Of a DNA stretch of 51,333 nucleotides, positions 31,957 through 40,345 are shown piece by piece. The translations under genes were made by a program, and so were the position numbers. Source of the stretch: Natranaerovirga pectinivora (GTDB lineage Bacteria > Bacillota > Clostridia > Lachnospirales > DSM-24629); NCBI RefSeq assembly GCF_004342165.1, contig NZ_SMAL01000014.1:1-51333 (forward strand), in the 5' to 3' direction. The notes under the pieces are model-generated. The model was not told the origin of the DNA. It did not search any database and was given only the letters and a program-made list of their open reading frames with translations. Within the stretch, counting starts at the first letter, position 1; the number at the start of each line of letters is the position of its first letter.

Positions 31957-32298
31957 TTATTTATTTCTGTATAGTTCTATCTCTATTAAATCTGCTGTAA
32001 CATTTACTTCTGCTTTATCAATCATAATACCTATTAAATTTAGTTCTGCTTCAACGTCTGATTCTCCTGTTAACTCCCAATAGTATTCTTCAATTTCTTC
32101 TTGTTTTGGTGAAGTAACACCCTTAATCAATCGTTCGATCTTTTTGTCTTCGCCTTTTCTATAATCACTTTTAATGGTAATCATATAGTCTTCTTTTCTA
32201 TTTTTTACATTAACATCAATATCTGTAGCGCCAATCATTAGCAAAAAGGTCGTTAATTCATCTATAATTTTACATACTCTTTTATTGCTGTGCTTCAT
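31957..32298 (-). CDS. Unknown soluble partner of the DUF1576 protein
   Basis: About 113 residues, not recognised. It starts MKHSNKRVCKIIDELTTFL and contains an alternating beta strand DIDVNVKNRKEDYMITIKSD, then charged helices (EEIEEYYWELTG) and a strand KAEVNVTADLIEIELY. The ATG at 32298 has AAGGAGG 6 bases upstream and lies inside the end of the DUF1576 gene, so the two are translationally coupled and likely act together. A cytoplasmic accessory to the membrane protein is an inference. Confidence 0.65.
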   Translation of the reverse strand: MKHSNKRVCKIIDELTTFLLMIGATDIDVNVKNRKEDYMITIKSDYRKGEDKKIERLIKGVTSPKQEEIEEYYWELTGESDVEAELNLIGIMIDKAEVNVTADLIEIELYRNK

Positions 32299-33565
32299 AA
32301 TAATCCTCCTTTTTAAATGCTTCAATAATTGGAATCAAAAACATAGCGACTATTCCAGTTGTAAATCCTACATTGTATAAATTCAATCCACCATGCAAAA
32401 CTCCCATATGAGAAGCTGCTGTAGCAGTTAAAAATCCAGCTACTATACCATAAGGCCATCCATATTTACCTGGAATAGGCGCTAAACCTGTTGCAAACAA
32501 AGAGGCAACAATCACTCCTGGTGCATTAAGAGTCCAAGCATTGAGTATACTGCCTAGTATTAAACCACCAATAATAGGGGTCATGTTTTTAATATGTTTT
32601 CCAAAAGCGCCAAACCCAAATATTGTGAGTATGCCACCAATAGCTGGCCCATTTAATTCTCCTTTAATTAACAATACATATCCTAGAGCAGCTATTCCAT
32701 TTATTCCCATATTAATGAGTGTCACACCAAAACCTTCTAAAGTGACAAAATCACAAATTAATCTTCCTGAATATGAAAATATGTTTTTTAAATTGCTTAT
32801 CTTTTTATTATTATAAAAATAACCTACAATTATAACGACTACAAAGAAAATAAATAAAAACCATCCCATTAAAGTATTATTGCCTTCACTCCAAATGGCT
32901 TTACTTTCAACTTCTATTCCATACACTTTTAATATGGCCATTAAAATAGTTCCGATTAACCCTGAAGAAAATCCAACGTTATACATAACAAAACCTTGAT
33001 GCACCCTTAATAGATATGTTGCTACAGGGGGTAATATAATACCCACTACTAAACCAACACCAGTACTTAATAATATCCTTGTGCCTAAAGAATAAGGGGT
33101 AGCAAATAATAATTGTGAAAAAACAGGTCCTAAGCAAGTTCCTAAAAAAGCAACATATATGTATTTATTAAATTTATCTTTTTGTATTTTGGCAAAAATT
33201 AAAACGCCAAATATAATAATCCACATATTTAATATGTTTTTTCCAAAAAGAGCAAACCCCGTTAATAAAGACAATGTACCAAAAGCAACCCCTGATAAAT
33301 CTATTTTTTGATACCTAAAAATCATTATTGCAAATAAAGTTACTAATCCTGAATTTACAAAAGCAGCGCCTATACCTGCAACTTCAATATAATCTGTCAT
33401 TAGAACACTAGGTTCTTGTAATAATAGAAGCATGCCCTCAAAGATATCTTTAGGATTTTCCATAATAAGACCTAACCCTAAAAATATTAAAGCATAAATT
33501 GTTACTAAAATATATTTCATATTATATGTAATAGATACTTGAGTGTGTTGATTTTGTTCGTTAAT
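32282..33565 (-). CDS. DUF1576 integral membrane protein, probable ATT start
   Basis: A 412-residue protein (427 if the ATT start is right) with about eleven to twelve helices and two similar halves, both containing a FGKHI/FGKNI motif (FALFGKNILNMW; FGAFGKHIKNMTP) and HQGFVMYNVGFSSG / HGGLNLYNVGFTTG blocks. This matches DUF1576, a family of unknown membrane proteins. The first ATG (33520) lacks a ribosome site. An ATT at 33565 is in frame and has GGAGG at 7-base spacing, giving a hydrophilic extension NEQNQHTQVSITYN. The start is therefore uncertain. The repeats suggest an inverted or tandem transporter fold. Confidence 0.75.
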   Translation of the reverse strand: MNEQNQHTQVSITYNMKYILVTIYALIFLGLGLIMENPKDIFEGMLLLLQEPSVLMTDYIEVAGIGAAFVNSGLVTLFAIMIFRYQKIDLSGVAFGTLSLLTGFALFGKNILNMWIIIFGVLIFAKIQKDKFNKYIYVAFLGTCLGPVFSQLLFATPYSLGTRILLSTGVGLVVGIILPPVATYLLRVHQGFVMYNVGFSSGLIGTILMAILKVYGIEVESKAIWSEGNNTLMGWFLFIFFVVVIIVGYFYNNKKISNLKNIFSYSGRLICDFVTLEGFGVTLINMGINGIAALGYVLLIKGELNGPAIGGILTIFGFGAFGKHIKNMTPIIGGLILGSILNAWTLNAPGVIVASLFATGLAPIPGKYGWPYGIVAGFLTATAASHMGVLHGGLNLYNVGFTTGIVAMFLIPIIEAFKKEDYYEAQQ

Positions 33566-33577
33566 AACTAGCCCTCC

Positions 33578-33664
33578 CTAAAAATAAGAAAAAATTAATC
33601 TAAGTCCATATAAAGTATACAACATCCATATACCAATTGCAAGAATTACATTATTTTCCTTCAT
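33578..33664 (-). CDS. Possible 28-residue membrane peptide before DUF1576
   Basis: A short ORF starting MKENNVILAIGIW and ending LIFSYF encodes one hydrophobic helix. Its stop codon abuts the GGGAGG site of the DUF1576 gene (TAGGGAGG), an arrangement expected for coupled genes. No convincing ribosome site precedes its own ATG, and it lies just after the mgtE terminator, so it may be chance. Confidence 0.3.
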   Translation of the reverse strand: MKENNVILAIGIWMLYTLYGLRLIFSYF

Positions 33665-33689
33665 AATATGGTTTTTATCTTTTATTATG

Positions 33690-33723
33690 CATAATAAAGC
33701 GCTAATAGATGAGCTATTAGCGC
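33690..33723 (-). terminator. Terminator after mgtE
   Basis: Perfect GCGCTAATAG/CTATTAGCGC stem followed by TTTATTAT on the minus strand. Confidence 0.8.
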
Positions 33724-33740
33724 CATTGTTATTTGTTTTT

Positions 33741-35081
33741 CTATACCAATCCCAAGAAATATGCTGCCAATTGAAAATAAGCAATTAATGCAAGGGCATC
33801 TACTATTGTTGTAATTAATGGTGCTGCCATAATAGCTGGGTCAAGCTTTAATGTTTTTGCAATTATGGGTAGTATCCCTCCCACTAATTTTGCTAGAACT
33901 ACCGTTAAGAATAAAGTTAAACATACTACTAAGGAGATAAGAAAATCTGCACCTTCAACAAAGAAATAAATTCTAAAAAAATTAAGGAAAGCTAACGCAA
34001 AACCAACTATTATACTTACTCTAAATTCTTTCCACACTACCTTTAGTGCATCTTTTCTTTCAATCTGTCCTAATGCTAATCCACGAATGACCAATGTAGC
34101 AGATTGGGATCCTGAGTTACCAGCAGTATCCATAAGCATGGGAATAAATGTTGTTAATATTAAAACTGTTTCTAATATATCTTCATATCCTTGTATAATA
34201 TTCCCAGTAAAGGTTGCTGAAAACATAAGGACTAATAACCATAGAATTCTATGTTTTGCCAATGAAAAGACACTAGTCTTTAAATACTCTTCTTCTGATG
34301 GTTCTAGTGCGGCCATTTTTTGGAAATCTTCTGTATTTTCTTGCTCAATAATGTCGACAACGTCATCAATAGTAATGATTCCAACCAATCTATTCTCTTT
34401 GTCTACTACAGGCATTGCTACTAAGTCATACTTTTTAAATAAATAGGCAATCTCTTCTTGATCATCATCTGTTTTAATGGATAAGAAATTTTTATCCATA
34501 ATATCGTCAATAATGACATTTTCGTCATTTAATATTAATTTTCTAATAGGGACAATCCCCTCTAATCTTCTTGCCTTATCTGTTATGTAACATATATCTA
34601 TAGTTTCTTTATCAACACCTGTTTTCTTAATATGCTCTAAAGAAGCCTTTACAGTCATTTCTTTATCAAGATCAACATATTCAATGGTCATAATACTTCC
34701 AGCAGAGTTGTCTGGATATTTTAAAAACTGATTGATCAATTTACGTTTTTCTTCAGTTGTATTTTTCAGAATTTTTTTAACCACATTCGCTGGCATTTCT
34801 TCTAATAAATCAACAGCATCATCTAAAAACAAATCATCTATAATATTTTTTGTTTCTTTATCTGTAATAGATTCAATAACATATTGTTGCTGTTCAAAAG
34901 ATAGGTATGTAAATACATCTGCAGCCATTTCTTTAGGTAGTAATCTAAAGACAATCATTATGGCATCTTCTTCTAATTCTGCAAAAAGCTGAGCTATATC
35001 TACTACATTCATCTTTCCAATTTCATTTTTAATTTGAGAGTATTTGCCTTGTGCAAACAACTCAATAATTATATCTTTCAT
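33741..35081 (-). CDS. mgtE: Magnesium transporter MgtE
   Basis: A 446-residue magnesium channel. The cytoplasmic N domain covers about 1-130 (LEEMPANVVKKILKN), two CBS domains about 135-250 (MTIEYVDLDKEMTV; VGIITIDDVVDIIEQ), then a plug helix and five membrane segments with PMLMDTAGNSGSQSA and the pore residues near the end (LDPAIMAAPLITTIVDALAL). In this family Mg2+ binding between N and CBS domains closes the pore. The start has AAGGAGG 9 bases upstream, and a structured leader with an upstream ORF precedes it. Confidence 0.95.
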   Translation of the reverse strand: MKDIIIELFAQGKYSQIKNEIGKMNVVDIAQLFAELEEDAIMIVFRLLPKEMAADVFTYLSFEQQQYVIESITDKETKNIIDDLFLDDAVDLLEEMPANVVKKILKNTTEEKRKLINQFLKYPDNSAGSIMTIEYVDLDKEMTVKASLEHIKKTGVDKETIDICYITDKARRLEGIVPIRKLILNDENVIIDDIMDKNFLSIKTDDDQEEIAYLFKKYDLVAMPVVDKENRLVGIITIDDVVDIIEQENTEDFQKMAALEPSEEEYLKTSVFSLAKHRILWLLVLMFSATFTGNIIQGYEDILETVLILTTFIPMLMDTAGNSGSQSATLVIRGLALGQIERKDALKVVWKEFRVSIIVGFALAFLNFFRIYFFVEGADFLISLVVCLTLFLTVVLAKLVGGILPIIAKTLKLDPAIMAAPLITTIVDALALIAYFQLAAYFLGLV

Positions 35082-35172
35082 AAATTGAGTCCTCCTTTAA
35101 ATTATGGTAGTATTTTAGTTTTTTTGTCATACTCACAATAGTTTTGTACCTATGTAAAGGTCCCGAATCCAT
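35062..35172 (-). CDS. 36-codon upstream ORF in the mgtE leader
   Basis: Begins MDSGPLHRYKTIV and ends YERYNY, overlapping the mgtE start by 20 bases in another frame. AGAGG lies 7 bases before its ATG. Its ribosome site and start codon fall in a 9-bp helix (35171-35179 with 35105-35113). The peptide is basic and hydrophilic. Given its position, it is more likely a regulatory leader ORF than a functional protein, but it has good translation signals. Confidence 0.5.
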   Translation of the reverse strand: MDSGPLHRYKTIVSMTKKLKYYHNLKEDSIYERYNY

Positions 35173-35246
35173 ACTACCACCTCTTTCGACTCAATTTATC
35201 CTGAAATAAGTATAGAGTCCCAAGAGACTCTATACTTATTTCATAT
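35080..35246 (-). promoter_or_regulatory. Structured mgtE leader RNA
   Basis: From a start near 35246 the leader holds: a 17-bp perfect hairpin (35203-35219 with 35226-35242, 6-base loop); P1, a perfect 12-bp helix between 35188-35199 and 35080-35091 whose 3' strand includes the A and U of the mgtE AUG and part of the ribosome site; and P2, 9 bp (35171-35179 with 35105-35113), inside P1. Opening P1 would free the mgtE start, so translation control is likely. It lacks the recognisable sequence of the M-box riboswitch. The signal is unknown; Mg2+ is the obvious candidate. Confidence 0.65.
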
Positions 35247-35253
35247 ATAATAT

Positions 35254-35282
35254 ATTATAAGTCTATACAAATCAAATTGCAA
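35254..35282 (-). promoter_or_regulatory. Sigma-A promoter of mgtE
   Basis: TTGCAA (35277-35282), 17-base spacer, TATAAT (35254-35259) directly before the leader. Confidence 0.75.
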
Positions 35283-35335
35283 GCAAAGTATTTTTATTCC
35301 TCATTTTTTTGTCATTTATTTACAAATATATCCCC

Positions 35336-35842
35336 TTACTGTATCAAGAGAAATACTATATATGTGACGAAATATCCTATTATCCCACCAACAAGAACAT
35401 CTAACGGAAAGTGTACCCCTACAATTATTCTTGAAATTCCCGTTAATATAGCCACACAAAAAGCAATAATACCTATAGTAGGATTTACTAAAAATACAGC
35501 TGTTGCTATTGAAAAAGCAGACATAGCATGCATACTGGGAAATGAACTGTTTTCTGCATGTTCAATATAATTTTTTATATTCAACTTAACAAAAGGTCTT
35601 TCTCTTTTAAAACTGTTTCTAATAATTTTAGTAATAAAATAAGCAATACTTGGTCCCATAATAAAAGGAATAAGGATTAAATCTTTTTTAAACACCATTA
35701 TAAGAATAAACCCTATATATAAAGCAAAAAACACCTTTGAAGACAACCAAGTGATTACTGCCATCCACTTTCCAATGCCATTGTGTTTATTAGTAATGGA
35801 ATGTATTCTATTAAATAATTTTTCATCTATTCTTGTTAGCAC
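35336..35842 (-). CDS. PAP2-family phosphatase
   Basis: A 168-residue membrane phosphatase with about five helices. The three catalytic motifs are KRERPF (about 75), SSFPSMHAMSAF (about 99-110, histidine in SMHA) and SRIIVGVHFPLDVL (about 135-148). Relatives dephosphorylate undecaprenyl pyrophosphate, phosphatidylglycerophosphate or similar lipids. The start is a GTG with AAGGA 9 bases upstream. It is on the same strand as mgtE but separated by the mgtE promoter. Confidence 0.9.
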   Translation of the reverse strand: MLTRIDEKLFNRIHSITNKHNGIGKWMAVITWLSSKVFFALYIGFILIMVFKKDLILIPFIMGPSIAYFITKIIRNSFKRERPFVKLNIKNYIEHAENSSFPSMHAMSAFSIATAVFLVNPTIGIIAFCVAILTGISRIIVGVHFPLDVLVGGIIGYFVTYIVFLLIQ

Positions 35843-35958
35843 TTGTAATCATCCTTAAAACTTTTTATAATTAAAATATGCCCTGATTATATTATAAAAA
35901 GCTAAAATACACAATACATATCCTGTACACTTATAAAAAGAGAAAGAGGAACTATAAA

Positions 35959-37116
35959 ATGACATTAAATTATACAAAAAAATTAGTAAAGGATATTATA
36001 CCAGGTGAAATTGTATTACATCCAATATATCGCTCAGATGGTCTTCTCCTTATTAATAAATATAAAGAACTTACTCAAGAAGTTATATCTACAATTCAAA
36101 CAAATTTATCTTCTAATTCTATCCTTATAGTTACTTCTAATAAAGGAGAATTAAACTTATTCCTTAATAGCTCTTATTCTCAGGATACTTTTAAAAAGGA
36201 TTTAGACATCTTATCTAAAGATTTCAACCTTGGTTCTAACGTAACCTTTAGTACTGCTAGTTCCTTTGATCTAACCAGCACTATAGATAAAGGTTGTTTC
36301 TTCATAGACCTACTTTCTAAAATTCCTTTATGGCATTCCATTGATCATTTATTTGAGGCCACTCATTTAAAAAATAGAGCAATACAGTTCAAAGAAAAGT
36401 TTATTACCAAATTAACTACTGAAAAAGTTTTTCATTCTTGGTTAACAACAATTCTTAACTATGATGACAATTTAATGGTGCACAGCATTAATATAACTAG
36501 TATCTCCCTTATCATAGGCTTAACTTTAGAATTGCAAGATGATCTATTACAAGATTTATGCTTTGCTGCTTTATTTTCTAATTTAGGCTTTACAAAAATT
36601 CCAAAAGATAAGCTTGCTTTTGAACTTAAAAACAATCAATTATACACATATGTTATACAGAAACATCTTGAGGTTTTTTCTAGTATAACTATGGAATCTC
36701 CTAATTTGAGAAGAAAACAAATTATATATGGCATATTAGATAGCCATGAACATTACGATGGTACAGGTCCTCATAATAAAAAAGGTAATGAAATAAGTTT
36801 AATCGGTAGAATACTAAATCTGTCTCACTCTTATGATGCTTTAGTTAATGGATATGAATATACTACGGGAATGGTGCCTTTTCAAGCTTTAAAGTCCATT
36901 TGTGAAGGGAAAAACACAAGATTTGACCCTTATATTATTAATACCTTTATTCATAGAACCACTTTTTTTAATTTGGGACAAACCATTCATCTAACAAATA
37001 CTGTAAAAGGTATTATTGTTGGTTTTTATGATTATTTAAACTATCCTTATTTACCCGTTCTAAAATTAGAAGATGGTAGAATAATCGATCTTGTTAAAGT
37101 TTATTATAATAAATAA
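35959..37116 (+). CDS. HD-GYP-like protein with degenerate catalytic motifs
   Basis: A 385-residue cytoplasmic protein. The N-terminal 130 residues have no known domain; the C-terminal half follows the HD-GYP layout. Where active enzymes have HD in LLHDIGK, this one reads LFSNLGFTKIP (SN for HD). The distal site is DSHEHYDGTGP followed by LIGRILNLSHSYDAL (SH for AD), and the GYP is replaced by GPH. It probably does not hydrolyse cyclic di-GMP, but might still bind it as an effector. Single plus-strand gene. Confidence 0.75.
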   Translation: MTLNYTKKLVKDIIPGEIVLHPIYRSDGLLLINKYKELTQEVISTIQTNLSSNSILIVTSNKGELNLFLNSSYSQDTFKKDLDILSKDFNLGSNVTFSTASSFDLTSTIDKGCFFIDLLSKIPLWHSIDHLFEATHLKNRAIQFKEKFITKLTTEKVFHSWLTTILNYDDNLMVHSINITSISLIIGLTLELQDDLLQDLCFAALFSNLGFTKIPKDKLAFELKNNQLYTYVIQKHLEVFSSITMESPNLRRKQIIYGILDSHEHYDGTGPHNKKGNEISLIGRILNLSHSYDALVNGYEYTTGMVPFQALKSICEGKNTRFDPYIINTFIHRTTFFNLGQTIHLTNTVKGIIVGFYDYLNYPYLPVLKLEDGRIIDLVKVYYNK

Positions 37117-37147
37117 GGCAGCATCCCCTAATGGTGGATACTACCTT
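37111..37147. terminator. Convergent terminator between HD-GYP-like gene and opp operon
   Basis: A 12-bp stem (37115-37126 with 37136-37147). It pairs fully, with G-U pairs, as minus-strand RNA and with two mismatches as plus-strand RNA, where it is followed by TTTTTT. Confidence 0.65.
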
Positions 37148-37152
37148 GTTTT

Positions 37153-38082
37153 TTACAATTCTTTTTTATATTCTTCTATCTCAGGTTCTGAAGCATATAC
37201 CCAATGTCCTTTTGCAATTTCAACCCAGCTAGGCTTATACTGTGTATAATCATGGCTTTTAGAATTATAGTGAATTCTTTTTCTCTCTTTTTCTGTTTTT
37301 GGATCTGGTAATGGTATTGCTGATAATAAGGATTTTGTGTAGGGATGCAATGGTTTTTCGTATAATGTATGGCTGTCTGCCAACTCTACTAACCTTCCAT
37401 TATTCATAACCCCAACTCTATCACTAATGTATTTGACCATTGATAAGTCATGGGCTATAAAAAGATAGGTTAATCCACGTTCCTTTTTTAATTTATTCAT
37501 CAAGTTAACCACTTGGGCTTGAATAGAAACATCTAAGGCAGATATTGGTTCATCTGCAATAATAAATTCTGGTTCTATGGCTAATGCCCTTGCAATACCT
37601 ATTCTTTGTCTTTGACCTCCAGAAAACTCGTGTGGATACCTAGAAGCATGGTCTCTATTTAATCCAACTGTTTCCAACAACTCTATAACCTTATTCATTC
37701 TCTCTTCTTTATTCTTTGCTAATTTATGAATGTCGATACCTTCCGCTATAATATCTCCAACAGTCATTCTAGGATTTAAACACGCTTGAGGATCTTGAAA
37801 GATCATTTGAATCTTTTTATTAATCTCCTTTTGTTTAGATCCACTTAACTTCCCTTGAATTTTTTCTCCGTCAAATAGTATTTCTCCTTCAGTTGCCTCA
37901 TATAATCTTATAATGGTACGACCTGTAGTGGATTTACCTGAACCGGATTCACCTACTAAACCAAAAGTTTCTCCTTTATATATATCAAATGTTATGCCAT
38001 CAACGGCCTTAACAATAGATTTATGCCCTAAATCGAAGTATTGCTTTAAATTCTTAACTTCTAGTAACTTTTTTTGTGCCAT
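37153..38082 (-). CDS. oppF: Oligopeptide ABC transporter ATPase OppF
   Basis: A 309-residue ABC ATPase. Walker A is GESGSGKST, signature HEFSGGQRQRIGIA, Walker B PEFIIADEPISALDVS, H-loop IAHDLS, and the C-terminal HPYTKSLLSAIPLPDP tail is typical of OppF. It forms a heterodimer with OppD to drive peptide uptake. It overlaps the oppD stop by one base (translational coupling). Last gene of the operon. Confidence 0.94.
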   Translation of the reverse strand: MAQKKLLEVKNLKQYFDLGHKSIVKAVDGITFDIYKGETFGLVGESGSGKSTTGRTIIRLYEATEGEILFDGEKIQGKLSGSKQKEINKKIQMIFQDPQACLNPRMTVGDIIAEGIDIHKLAKNKEERMNKVIELLETVGLNRDHASRYPHEFSGGQRQRIGIARALAIEPEFIIADEPISALDVSIQAQVVNLMNKLKKERGLTYLFIAHDLSMVKYISDRVGVMNNGRLVELADSHTLYEKPLHPYTKSLLSAIPLPDPKTEKERKRIHYNSKSHDYTQYKPSWVEIAKGHWVYASEPEIEEYKKEL

Positions 38083-39113
38083 TACGTATTCTCTCCTTCC
38101 ACAAGTTTCTGAACAGTTGATGGTGGGACCACTACTGGTGCACTTTCATGCAATAACCAAGTAACCACATAGTGTGTGTCAGAAACTTTATAAAGAGGCG
38201 GATCCATTTCAAAATCTATTTTAAGGGCATATTCACTTCTACGAGCAAATGCATCCCCCTTTGGTGGATTCATCAAATCAGGTGGTGACCCTGGAATTGA
38301 ATACAGTTCTGCTTCATCAGAATCTAAGCTTGGCATTGATGCCAATAATCCCCAAGTATAAGGATGTCTTGGACGATAAAAAACATCATCTGCTGTACCA
38401 ATTTCTACTACTTTACCAGCGTACATAACGGCAACTCTGTCTGCAACATTGGCTACAACCCCTAAATCATGGGTGATGAAAATAACAGAAACCCCTGTTT
38501 TTTCTTGAAGTTCTTTTATTAACTCAAGTATTTGTGCTTGTATGGTAACATCTAATGCCGTTGTTGGCTCATCTGCAATCAATATCTTAGGGTTACAGGA
38601 CAGTGCTATGGCAATAACAATTCTTTGTCTCATACCACCAGAGAATTGATGGGGGTACTGTTTAAACCTTTTTTCGGGCTCACTAATGCCAACCAATTTA
38701 ATTAATTCAAGGGCCTTAATCTTAGCTTCTTTTTTACTAAGACCTTGATGCTTAATAATACCTTCCATTATTTGCTTACCTATTGACATAACAGGATTTA
38801 ACGAAGTCATAGGATCTTGAAAAATCATAGCAATTTCTTTGCCCCTTATTTTTTGCAAGTCCTTTTCTTTTAATTTTGTAAGGTCTTTATTATCAAACTT
38901 TATACTGCTTCCTTCTTTTATTTTACCGTTATCTGCTAAAATGCCCATTATTGTTTTAGAAGCAACTGATTTACCTGAACCTGATTCTCCAACAATGGCC
39001 AATGTTTCACCTTCATACAGATCAAAACTTACTCCTCTAACAGCCTCTACCTCACCGCCATAAGTAGCAAAGGAGACTTGTAAGTTATTCACTTCTAGAA
39101 TTTTATTATTCAT
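38082..39113 (-). CDS. oppD: Oligopeptide ABC transporter ATPase OppD
   Basis: A 343-residue ABC ATPase with GESGSGKSV, Q-loop IFQDPMTSLNP, signature HQFSGGMRQRIVIA, Walker B KILIADEPTTALDVT and the OppD/F-specific C-terminal domain (HPYTWGLLASMPSLD, IPGSPPDLMNPPKGDAFARR). The usual fourth-cluster cysteines of OppD-type tails are missing here. Partner of OppF, 17 bases downstream of oppC. Confidence 0.94.
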   Translation of the reverse strand: MNNKILEVNNLQVSFATYGGEVEAVRGVSFDLYEGETLAIVGESGSGKSVASKTIMGILADNGKIKEGSSIKFDNKDLTKLKEKDLQKIRGKEIAMIFQDPMTSLNPVMSIGKQIMEGIIKHQGLSKKEAKIKALELIKLVGISEPEKRFKQYPHQFSGGMRQRIVIAIALSCNPKILIADEPTTALDVTIQAQILELIKELQEKTGVSVIFITHDLGVVANVADRVAVMYAGKVVEIGTADDVFYRPRHPYTWGLLASMPSLDSDEAELYSIPGSPPDLMNPPKGDAFARRSEYALKIDFEMDPPLYKVSDTHYVVTWLLHESAPVVVPPSTVQKLVEGENT

Positions 39114-39129
39114 ATTTATCCTCCTCTTT

Positions 39130-40344
39130 CTACTTATTACGCATCTTAGGATCTAGTGCATCTCTTAATCCATTAGCCAGTATATTAATACTTAACATTA
39201 ACAAACATAATACTGCTGTAGGAATGAAAAGCATAGAGGGGTAAGATCTTAATGTAGAAACCCCATCACTGATTAATACCCCTAGGGATGCGTGAGGCGC
39301 TGGCACACCAAGGCCTATGAACGCTAAAAAGGCTTCATAAAAAATAGCACCTGGTATAGAAAATGTAATCATAATAATCACTTGTCCCACAATATTAGGC
39401 AGTAAGTGTTTTTTTATTAGTGAGAAGTTTGATGCACCTAAAGTTCTTGCAGCCAAAACATACTCTTGGGATTTAAGTTTTAAAAACTGAGCTCTCACAA
39501 CCCTAGCCATTCCCATCCAACCTGTTATTGCTATGGCTAATGATATGGGTAAAATACCTGGATCCATAACTAAAATGAATAAGATAATAATAACCAAACT
39601 AGGAATACCACTTAGAATCTCTATAAATCGCATCATATACATATCTATTTTTCCACCAAAAAATCCAGCAATACTTCCATATATAACACCAATTAACATA
39701 TCGATAATTGCCGCTAAAAGACCAATGTATAAGGAGATTCTTGCGCCATTCCATACCCTAGTCCATATATCCCTTGCCAAATCATCTGTTCCAAACCAAA
39801 AATAAGAATTATCTACACCCTTTACCACATAGGTATTTTCTCTAATTCTATAACTTGTTTGCGTAACAGCAATTTGATAAATCTTAGCGTTATTTTCTTC
39901 AATTACATTTAATATTTCATAGCTGCCTTCTGGGTATCTTCCAAGAGAGACTTCAGGCACTTCTAATGTATTTGTCGTCTCAATTGTACCTAGTAATGTA
40001 TATTCATTTTCATTGTATTGGCTTAATCGATTGGCGCCAACATCTCTAATTAAAGTACCGTCAAAGATACCAATTTTTTCAAGAACTGGTATTCTTGGTG
40101 GTAAAAGGTTATTTCTACTGATAGGTTGAATCTGTCTATCATAACTATATTCATTCATATAGGGCCCAGCAATAGCCATAATAATAATGATTATCAAAGT
40201 AACCATCCCTATAATAGCACCTTTATTTTTTAGTAGTCTTTTTCTTGCATCCTGCCAATAAGTTAAGGATGGTCTTTCAATTTTTTCTTGTAAAGATAAG
40301 TCTATAGCTACACGTTCAAACATATCTTTGGATAAGTTCTTCAT
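39130..40344 (-). CDS. oppC: Oligopeptide ABC transporter permease OppC
   Basis: A 404-residue permease. TM1 is near 34-58, followed by a long extracytoplasmic insert of about 130 residues (up to WFGTDDLARDIWTRVW), then five helices. The EAA-type coupling loop reads AARTLGASNFSLIKKHLLPN. The length is larger than the roughly 300 residues of most OppC proteins because of the insert, which is common in clostridial members. One base separates it from oppB. Confidence 0.92.
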   Translation of the reverse strand: MKNLSKDMFERVAIDLSLQEKIERPSLTYWQDARKRLLKNKGAIIGMVTLIIIIIMAIAGPYMNEYSYDRQIQPISRNNLLPPRIPVLEKIGIFDGTLIRDVGANRLSQYNENEYTLLGTIETTNTLEVPEVSLGRYPEGSYEILNVIEENNAKIYQIAVTQTSYRIRENTYVVKGVDNSYFWFGTDDLARDIWTRVWNGARISLYIGLLAAIIDMLIGVIYGSIAGFFGGKIDMYMMRFIEILSGIPSLVIIILFILVMDPGILPISLAIAITGWMGMARVVRAQFLKLKSQEYVLAARTLGASNFSLIKKHLLPNIVGQVIIMITFSIPGAIFYEAFLAFIGLGVPAPHASLGVLISDGVSTLRSYPSMLFIPTAVLCLLMLSINILANGLRDALDPKMRNK

Positions 40345-40345
40345 C

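Noticed and set aside
35080-35246. M-box (ykoK) magnesium riboswitch before mgtE
   Set aside because: The characteristic conserved M-box sequence blocks are not visible; the helices found here have a different arrangement, so I only call it a structured leader.
39130-40344. Fusion or insertion event in oppC because of its 404-residue length
   Set aside because: The extra part is an extracytoplasmic loop between helices 1 and 2, known in clostridial OppC proteins.
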